DNA of 64,000 bases from Schizophyllum amplum (taxonomy: Eukaryota > Basidiomycota > Agaricomycetes > Agaricales > Schizophyllaceae). Positions 57,501 to 64,000 of this stretch are shown piece by piece (the first letter of the stretch is position 1; every line of letters begins with the position of its first letter). Below the pieces are notes generated by a model. The model ran no database searches. It was not told the origin of the DNA and saw nothing but the letters and a program-made list of their open reading frames with translations. The DNA lies in the NCBI GenBank assembly GCA_007026445.1, contig VDMD01000005.1:434001-498000 (forward strand), in the 5' to 3' direction. The translations under genes and the position numbers were made by a program.

Positions 57501-58064
57501 AAGTCGAACAGGGAGACCACCCTGACCGGGTCTGATGGCTACTTTCCGCTCATTGTCAGTGAGTTCAAGAAGGTTTTGAAGGGCTGGAGCGCGGAAGCCG
57601 CGAGCGATCAAGAACGTCTCCATCTGGTGGCCATCTGCACGTTTCTGCGCTTGTTCAACGTCGGCCGCTTCCCCATTTTTGGACTTGTCACTAGCGGGTC
57701 GACAGGAGTGCTATCTTCAGCGTGGAATGAGGCAGTCGCGGTGAAGGACACTGTGCATGATGTGAGTTTATCTGTGCATTGCTTGCTGGAACCAACTGCT
57801 TACACGATCTCATCTTAGACTATCTGCATCGCAGACCAGCAGGCTGTTGAGGTTCACCTTCAGAGTCCTTTAGACCTACTGAATGTCGCCACTTGGATTG
57901 CATACATCATCGTCGAGCACGCCCCTCGACTGCAGAAACTGTTGGAGGCCTCTACCTTGGAAGACGTGGAACAAGCCTATCTTTTAAATGTGTCCGGGCC
58001 CATTCCCTCGCAACAGGCGCGGAGCATGACTGTGGAAGACGGCAGTTGGCATAAACCACTGTAG
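54506..58064 (+). CDS. Unrecognised multi-exon protein, paralogue 2
   Basis: Starts MNSKNEEECPPQVQRKWKLL and follows paralogue 1 exon for exon: FAPDEQFSDEEHELLHSLNG, FVLRQAAIIKQSDDIDPQRI, YDDAYYAYVDAHYVEMRGGD, HADGILHLMTSGLYHRLAVG, VEGPLIGLSYTK, FDLRFIMDAFRLALALYRYG, FAWRADLCARDAIEDDEP, FVLRKVRFCSLQKENGAGQA, CFIGYVTKGVQALVERSLAA, DGYFPLIVSEFKKVLKGWSA and NVGRFPIFGLVTSGSTGVLS. The exon from about 56600 to 57760 is intact, including a stretch (GEDEARFQWWYEVYADKERT) where paralogue 1 is broken. It stops after SWHKPL, earlier than paralogue 1, so it lacks the Lys-rich tail. Shared conserved blocks and a preserved reading frame in the second half argue that it is functional. The family is unknown to me. 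Confidence 0.8.
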
Positions 58065-58457
58065 TCGGTCTGGGTATGTTGGGCGAGGGGAAAATGCGAT
58101 GGCTTCGACTTCGGTACTGAGGATGCTAGTGCGAGGGTGCTGTAGTATAGAGGCAGACTGTCATATTCTCTGCGTAATCAAACAAGAGAAGGATGCCAGG
58201 CAAGAGCCTCTCGAGAGCTCCATTGTTCTTCGGTCCGGCAAAGTCCGGCCGGCCTCCAGCGGCCTCATCGTCAAGTTGACTAGCACTCTGCACATTTCTT
58301 GGCTCCTGCGTCCCTTGAGGCCTGCGTCTCCTGCGCGTCTGCAACGGCCTTCCAGGCCTTCGAATCGTGACAAGCAGGCGTATTTGACTAGAGCGCTGGA
58401 CACAGCCTCCCTGTGACAGGAGAGCGCCGACACGTTCTATCCTTGCGACAGCCCATC
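58065..58457. other. 3' flank of paralogue 2 and promoter of the RhoGAP gene
   Basis: About 390 bases. The left part is shared with the flank of paralogue 1; the right 50 bases are unique and lead into the next ATG. No separate gene. Confidence 0.5.
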
Positions 58458-61400
58458 ATGGCGGTCCTCTCGCTACCGCTCAATTTTAACAACTCTTTCT
58501 GGTCCCAGGACTATAGGAGGGGATTGGAAGTACTCTACACCAAGCTGGAACAGGTGCGTTAGACTGTCGGCGGTATACGAGCTGGGTACTGATCCGGGCT
58601 ACACAGGGCGTTGCAGAGAATGCGGAAATCGTCAACTTCATCAGGGTACGATCTCGTTGCGGATGCTGCTATCCTTGTTGACAATCCCCCAGGCGCGCGC
58701 GTATGCGGAGAACCAACTCGCTGCATCTCTCACCAACCCTGCTTTGACGGGCCCACAAGGTCTGCTTGTCGCGTAGTCCCCTGAGTCGACGCTGACACGC
58801 ATATACAGGCGCAGGCTTTGGCGCTGACGATGGCGCGTCGCTTCTCATGGCCTTCCGTGGTCTTCAGGCCGAGTCGGCCGCTCAGGGAAAAGTACACAAG
58901 TCGATCGCGAACGAGCTCGAGACGTTGGTAGCAGATCCTTTTGCGGATTGGGCACGCGGATACAGGGTACGCGTTCACCTTTTCAAAATTGCTTCCACCT
59001 CACTGTGCAACAGGACCGCCTCCATCAGAGTAGATCAACCGTCATGGATAACTGGTTGCGTGGCTATGAGCATACGCAGGGTGACGTCGACAAGCTCAAG
59101 CACCAGTATTTGGCGAAGACACGCAAGGCTGATGAAGCCGAAGACGAGTGCGTGAACTACTATACCCGTAACCGCGCACCTTACGCGTCTGCAGTGCCAA
59201 ATTTGCACCAAACGCGCCCGCGCCCGCGGACACGTACACCACCTCTCCCCGCATGCGTCCTGCCGACAGCCATCGCACTCCACCCCAGCGCACGCCTAGC
59301 GTCTCTGAGCGCATCGCTGCGCGCCTCAAGGAGATCCAGAAACGCAGCGCCGGCGCTCTGGCTCCCCGCGAGGAGGAGCAGCCCAGCTCCCCTTCAGCAG
59401 AATCCCCCGAGCCAGAGACGCCGACGCCCAAAGCCGACAAAGGGAAGGGCCGCGAGGTGGAGCCACAATCCCCTGTACTCGCGTCGCCGACGGCCATGTC
59501 TCCGCTGGCGTCTAAGCTCGAGCTACCGCCGCTGCCGAGCTCCCCGATGCCGCCCATGCCCCCGCCACCCATGCTGCTGGCTGGACTCTCGCTGCCGGTC
59601 TCTGCAGTCTCGCAGCTCCTGTCTCGCGCGGCGGAAGCGCTGCCATTGCGCCCGGTTCGTGTGCCGCTGCTGGGCGAGTACCAGGACTGCTTTACGGGCG
59701 AGGAGTTTGTCAACTGGCTAACCGACAATGTGGACGGCTTCGGAGGGAGCATCGACCGCGCTGAGGATGCGGCAAGGGATCTCACGGAGCGGGAAGGGTT
59801 GTTGAGGCGGATTGGCGAGTTTGGCAACGAGTTTGAGCTGTCAGAAGATGCGTTCTATCAGTTCAGATCAAAGGTGTGTGTCAATTTCTCTGTCACGGAA
59901 GCTATGAAGGATGCGTCTGGGTACTCGCATGTGTAGCTGCTAACGAGGTCTCCCACAGGCCTTCGATCTCGAGAACCATCAGGCCAAAGAACCTCTTGAG
60001 GCTACCGTCTCGCCCACGAAGCCCAACAACCTCTTCAAGCGCGCCAATAACTTTGCTGGCCTAGTCTCTAAGGCGCTCGCGGCCAACAACGCCGCCAACG
60101 GGCAGCCACCTTACATTAGGGCCCGACAGGAGGCGGAGGATGCAGACAGGGAGTACCGCGTGGCTGTGCGGAAGCTGGACCGGCAGCGCCTGGGGCTTGA
60201 GGAACGGGTGGAAGAGACACTGAAGATGCTGCAGCGATGGGAGATGGAGAGGTTGAGGGCGGTGAAGACGGGTGAGCGGCACGTCCAACGCACTACACGG
60301 TAGTGCTGATTATCTTCCTCAGTGCTCCTGCAGTATCATGGCACGCTGTCCAACCTTCCCAAGGGCCTTGAGCCTTCCCTGGAGCGCTCTGCTACGCTCA
60401 TCGCTGCGTACCAGCCTGAGTCGGACCTCACCGCCCTCATCGAGCGGTACCGCACAGGCCCCTTCCGCCCGGACCCTCAGGTGTACGAAAGTGTCGCACA
60501 TGACGAGAGCGACGTGGTCTTTGGGATCGATTTAAGGAAGTGGGCCGAGGGCGGGTGGGATGCAATGACGACAGGAGAGGAAAAACATGACACGCTGCCG
60601 CCGGTGTTCAGTGCGCTGCTCGCCGGCGTCAAGGATGCGTACGAGAGGGTGCCCAGTGATGATGGTGCGTGCTTTCCAGCGCGGCGTGCGGGAGCTAGTG
60701 ATCACATGGAACGCACCTCTGACATGCATTTTGTAGAGAAAAGGAAGGCGTGGATCTACGACGTTCCATTGCCGGCGGTGCACCTCCTTCGCGAGGCGCT
60801 CAACGCGGTCCCTCCCGAACAGGCAATCCCGGCCGAGCTGTTTGCGCGGTACGACGCCCCGGTCGTCGCTGCGACCATCAAGCTGTGGCTCCTCGAGCTT
60901 GACCCACCGCTCGGTCTATACGAAGGCTGGGACGAGGTGCGAAAGCTGTACCCGCCCGTCGGTGCGAAGGCAGAAGCGGCAAAGACCGAGGAGCAGCATG
61001 TGCAGGATATACAGGCGGCGCTCGTCAGGCTGCCGCGCGTGCACCTGTACGTGCTGGATACGCTGATCGGGCATTTGAAGGGGTGAGTGGTTGCCAGGGC
61101 TTGGTAGCAAGACAAGCTGACGATAGATCAGGTTGATCGAGGGGACGAAGGTAGAGGAGAGCGATGAGGTTTATGTGACGAAAATGGCGCTGTCGGTCGG
61201 CCGCAGTGCGTCGTCTTTATTCATGCGCAGTGACACTGAGGAATGCTGATCATGGTTGCTGCAGCGATCATTCGGCCCAAGGTGGAGACTGAGCTGTCCA
61301 TCCAGGACCGACATGCGACGCGTAAGTTTCTTCACCGCCCACAATAATCGCGTCGTCTCATGCTCGTTGCAGTTCTCTTTATCGACCTTCTCACCAAGTA

Positions 61401-62312
61401 CGATGCCATTCTTCCGCCGACGATCGCCAGGAAGAAGCGGGAGTCTACGCGCAAGATCCCACTGCGCAAGCGCACCGCGATGGTGGACCAAAGACTCAGC
61501 CGCAGCAGGATCTCACTAGGCGCGGACACGCAGCAATTGCTTGCGGCGCAGCAGGCGGCGAAGAACCCGCCGCCCAAGCCTGCGGTACCAGAGGCTGAGA
61601 CACCTGTCCAGGCGCAGGCTGCGCTGCCTGACGTGCCACCGCCGCCGCCCCTGGAGAAGCCGGTGGAAGCTGCAGCGAAGCCTCTCACGCCGCCGGCACC
61701 TCCTGTGAACATGCATCTGCGCCTGGACGCCCGACATTCAAGGAGCCTCCTCCAGAACTCGACGACCTGCCCCCGCGACCAAGCTTCAAGGACCCGCCGC
61801 CTGAACCGGATGAGTCGAGCCCGCCCATGCCCAGATTCGTGGATCCGCCTCCCGAGGACTCAGACACGCCCACCGGAGGTGTAGCTACGTCGCCGCCGCA
61901 ATCCCCTCCCGCAACGGCGACTCCACCAACGCCCCGGAGCCCAACTAAGCGCGCAGGCGGACTACGCAGCCCGACAGACAGCAACCACAGCGGGTCGCCG
62001 ACAGATGATAAACCGTTAAACCCCTCGCGCGCGTCTGTGGCGCGGGCGGGCTCAGCGGGAGTGCGGGGTCCGCGCGGCCTTACGCGAGGCCCGCGCCCCC
62101 CCAGTGGGAAGGTCGGGGACATGGTGCAGAACTTGAACAAACGGAACAGCGTGACGGCGTCCCCGACGCGTAGCGGGAGCCCGACGTCGAAGCGATTCAG
62201 CGGGTCGGGCGCGCCGGCGAGCCCGTCGCGGCCCAACAGCGTTCTCGGTCGCTCGGCGGCGTTCTCGCGGCGGACGATGGCAAGCGACGCTGAGGATGAG
62301 GTGGTCAGTTGA
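58458..62312 (+). CDS. RGD2: F-BAR/DEP/RhoGAP protein (Rgd2 type)
   Basis: Probable regulator of Rho/Cdc42 GTPases at curved plasma membrane. Order: first half of an F-BAR domain (FNNSFWSQDYRRGLEVLYTK, ENAEIVNFIRARAYAENQLA, GKVHKSIANELETLVADPFA, QGDVDKLKHQYLAKTRKADE), a Pro/Ser/Glu insert, a DEP domain (VPLLGEYQDCFTGEEFVNWL, AARDLTEREGLLRRIGEFGN), the second F-BAR half (EYRVAVRKLDRQRLGLEERV), a RhoGAP-like domain (IYDVPLPAVHLLREALNAVP, VVAATIKLWLLELDPPLGLY, LYVLDTLIGHLKGLIEG), and a long Pro/Ser tail. This DEP-within-F-BAR layout is that of yeast Rgd2. About ten introns. The GAP domain lacks a visible arginine-finger GxxR motif. One frame break near 61712 separates the tail (GRPTFKEPPPELDDLPPRPS onward); one added base restores it. 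Confidence 0.88.
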
Positions 62313-63239
62313 AGGACTTCACCTGGACTCAGCTCATATGTTGATGAAATACGGACAGTGAGTTTGGGACGATGGCCTCCTGCTGGCGAGGCGGCATTAT
62401 CTATGTGAACGGACCTATGCGTTATGCTTTCGTCGTCGTAGGTCGTATATTTATTGAATTTATATGCTCAAGTGCTTGCTATACAGCCTTGTGTAGACCA
62501 ACGGTTCGTTGGGAACGCCATACGGGATCTACTGGCCAGTGCACAGTGACTGATAACAGCTTTGGATGCAGAGTGTCCAAGCTGCGCTACTTCGCGACTG
62601 TCTTTTCCTTCGACCATTCTCGAGAAATACGGAGCTCACCACTCTGCCGGATTTACAGTTTCCTCTTTGGGCTTGCGATTTTACGCTTGGACGCTTCTCT
62701 GGGGCGAAAGGGGCGTTGCAGGGACTTGCCGCCTGCCCTGCTGCGGAGGAGCTGCGGCCTGGCGACAGCCGCATCTGGGATCTCACAAACCATGCATGAT
62801 TGCATCGTCACCCGTATCCCCATTCTTACACAATGCTACATATACCACTGTTCACTGACTGTAAAACTGCAGGAAGTCGTTGCGTGCTGCGTCCGCGCCC
62901 TGGTTGAAGCCGTGCGCTGTAGCAAAGGAACCGATCAGTCTTGACAGGCAAAGACGAACAACGGCAACGGACCGAATTCCCAAAAGGATTTTCCGTGGTC
63001 CTGCGTTCTGCGTTTTGCCCAGGCTCCCTTAAACCCAAGCTCGGACACGACCGTGCCCGGTCGCCATGTAGAAGACGTGAAGAAGGTGTACGCATCGTCC
63101 CACCCCAAAGCAAAGCCCTCAGCAAATCTCCAAGGTGCGTAATCCCCTGCAAGCGAGTCAGATCAACGTACCGCTGAGGAGCAGGGAAATTTACCAGGGT
63201 ACTGCTGCCAGTACGACGAGTGGGCGTCTGTCACGAGAG
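62313..63239. other. Convergent intergenic region
   Basis: About 930 bases between the RhoGAP stop (+) and the glucanase stop (-). A short forward frame at 62566-62799 reads somewhat protein-like (ALLRDCLFLRPFSRNTELTT) but is isolated and overlapped by other open frames, so it is not called. Confidence 0.45.
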
Positions 63240-64000
63240 TTAGCTATCGCCTGTTACGTGGGAGAAGGAAGGACACTCGCTCGTTGCCTGGTCTTTGAGT
63301 CCATCGCGTCGCCCGAACGTCTCCGCTACGTTGCTAGGACGTCTGTTGGCGCGCATGCCTATCCAGGCCGGGAAGACTCCTCCGGACACAGCGTCTCTCA
63401 GTGACCACCCTTCGTCGCGACCCTGTCCCTTCCGGTACGTCCAGAAAAACCAGCCGGCACAGTACCGCTCAAAGAGATCCAGCTGAGCGTGCACGAAAGA
63501 GCGCTGCTCATCCGTTTGGCCTGTAAGTGAGCCGGGGTTGAGCGCGCCACTCCACTCGCCAATGACGATACCGCAGCCTGCCGTCGAGAGCTGCTCCGAG
63601 ATGCGCGCTAACATTTGAGGGGTCTGCGCGTTCGGATCCATGAGCGCGCCAGCGTGCTGCATGGCCGTTGTCGTGATGTCAGAGCCCGTGAAGCAGCGGT
63701 AGAGATGGTGATCGAGCACAATGAGCGTCGAGGTCGTGGCCGATAGCGATTTGAGGTACTTGGCATAGCTGTCGGTGCGCCAGCACTCACCCAGATAGAG
63801 CGGCATTGTCGGGTCGTCATTTGCAAGCTTGTTGATAGCCGACGTGTACCAGTCTTTCAGCGCCGTGTCGGAGGGCGGATGCGGCTCGTTCAGGAGCTCG
63901 ATGCCGACCACGTTCGTGAGGCGTGGGTCATGTGTCTGGCAGACATGGTTTAGGGTCCGGAGGAGGATGTGCAGGACGTTCACAGTGTGCTCCTTGTTTC
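63240..64000 (-). CDS. Glycoside hydrolase family 5 exo-beta-1,3-glucanase, 3' part
   Basis: Extracellular or cell-wall enzyme trimming beta-1,3-glucan. The frame enters from the right edge of the window (NKEHTVNVLHILLRTL) and ends at 63240, so the N-terminal portion with any signal peptide is missing. GH5 landmarks: NVVGIELLNEPHPPSD, whose Glu in NEP is the acid/base; LYLGECWRTDSY; LIVLDHHLYRCFTG; CGIVIGEWSGALNPGSL, whose Glu in GEW is the nucleophile; and CAGWFFWTYRKGQGRDEGWS with GGVFPAWIG. The last 253 residues are in one exon. In many mushrooms this enzyme is secreted and acts in wall remodelling. The initiator codon is outside the window. Confidence 0.92.
   Translation of the reverse strand, partial: NKEHTVNVLHILLRTLNHVCQTHDPRLTNVVGIELLNEPHPPSDTALKDWYTSAINKLANDDPTMPLYLGECWRTDSYAKYLKSLSATTSTLIVLDHHLYRCFTGSDITTTAMQHAGALMDPNAQTPQMLARISEQLSTAGCGIVIGEWSGALNPGSLTGQTDEQRSFVHAQLDLFERYCAGWFFWTYRKGQGRDEGWSLRDAVSGGVFPAWIGMRANRRPSNVAETFGRRDGLKDQATSECPSFSHVTGDS

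Larger units (their letters stand above)
54319..58408 (+). repeat. Segmental duplication, copy 2
   Basis: Partner of 48700-52875, same orientation, about 1.44 kb apart. It carries the same promoter palindrome, splice sites and 3' flank. After its right end the sequence passes within 50 bases into the RhoGAP gene, so this end of the duplication lies close to that promoter. Confidence 0.85.

Noticed and set aside
48700..58408. A transposable element as the source of the duplicated units
   Set aside because: No terminal repeats, target-site duplication, transposase or reverse transcriptase motif. Each unit is an intron-rich gene with promoter, so segmental duplication fits better.
62566..62799. 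Short forward frame with protein-like sequence
   Set aside because: Isolated 77-residue frame with no start context, no introns and competing frames; kept only as a note in the intergenic entry.

Overview
The window is nuclear DNA from a filamentous basidiomycete, most likely an Agaricomycete of the polypore or mushroom type. Genes on both strands are cut by many 45-80 base GT-AG introns, with donors such as GTGCGT, GTGAGT and GTAAGT. They encode core eukaryotic proteins: lanosterol synthase, Paf1-complex Leo1, U2AF65, gamma-adaptin, Fis1, Cox23, a GPI-anchor enzyme and a mitoribosomal protein. These are mixed with families typical of mushrooms, such as fast-evolving F-box proteins, a small secreted cysteine-rich protein, and long low-complexity proteins. 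There is no operon logic. I cannot name the species.

Layout. 0-7 kb: ERG7 (+) converges on LEO1 (-), followed by a conserved but unnamed gene (+). 7-13 kb: a gene-poor stretch, then OHCU decarboxylase, a small secreted protein and an SLC35F-type transporter, all (+). 13-22 kb: three F-box genes, with a small Gln-rich protein between the second and third. 22-33 kb: a CCCH zinc-finger plus RING/IBR gene (-) diverges from a roughly 2,000-residue low-complexity protein (+). 34-37 kb: PIG-F/Gpi11 and a Pro/Ser-rich small protein. 37-48.5 kb: a dense housekeeping block with tRNA-Phe, U2AF65 (-), FIS1 (+), an M50B-like membrane protease (-), mitoribosomal mL44 (-), COX23 (-) and AP-1 gamma (+). Two divergent pairs here (U2AF65/FIS1 and COX23/AP-1 gamma) share short promoters. 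48.7-58.4 kb: two tandem copies of a multi-exon gene I do not recognise. 58.4-64 kb: an F-BAR/DEP/RhoGAP protein (Rgd2 type) and the 3' part of a GH5 exo-beta-1,3-glucanase running off the window.

Two things stand out. First, a segment of about 4.1 kb carrying the unrecognised gene is duplicated in tandem, including its promoter box (an AGCACGTGCT palindrome) and part of its 3' flank. Second, many otherwise well conserved genes are broken by single-base frame changes, and each break is repaired by adding one base, often in a short homopolymer. I count 16 in 11 genes. Because essential genes are hit and every break has the same direction, assembly error is more likely than biology. A third, smaller point is a clean tandem exon-plus-intron duplication (131 bases per unit) inside the CCCH/RBR gene.

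Exon joins and starts were deduced by reading frames and splice signals by eye. Gene ends are firmer than internal boundaries. No database search was run.
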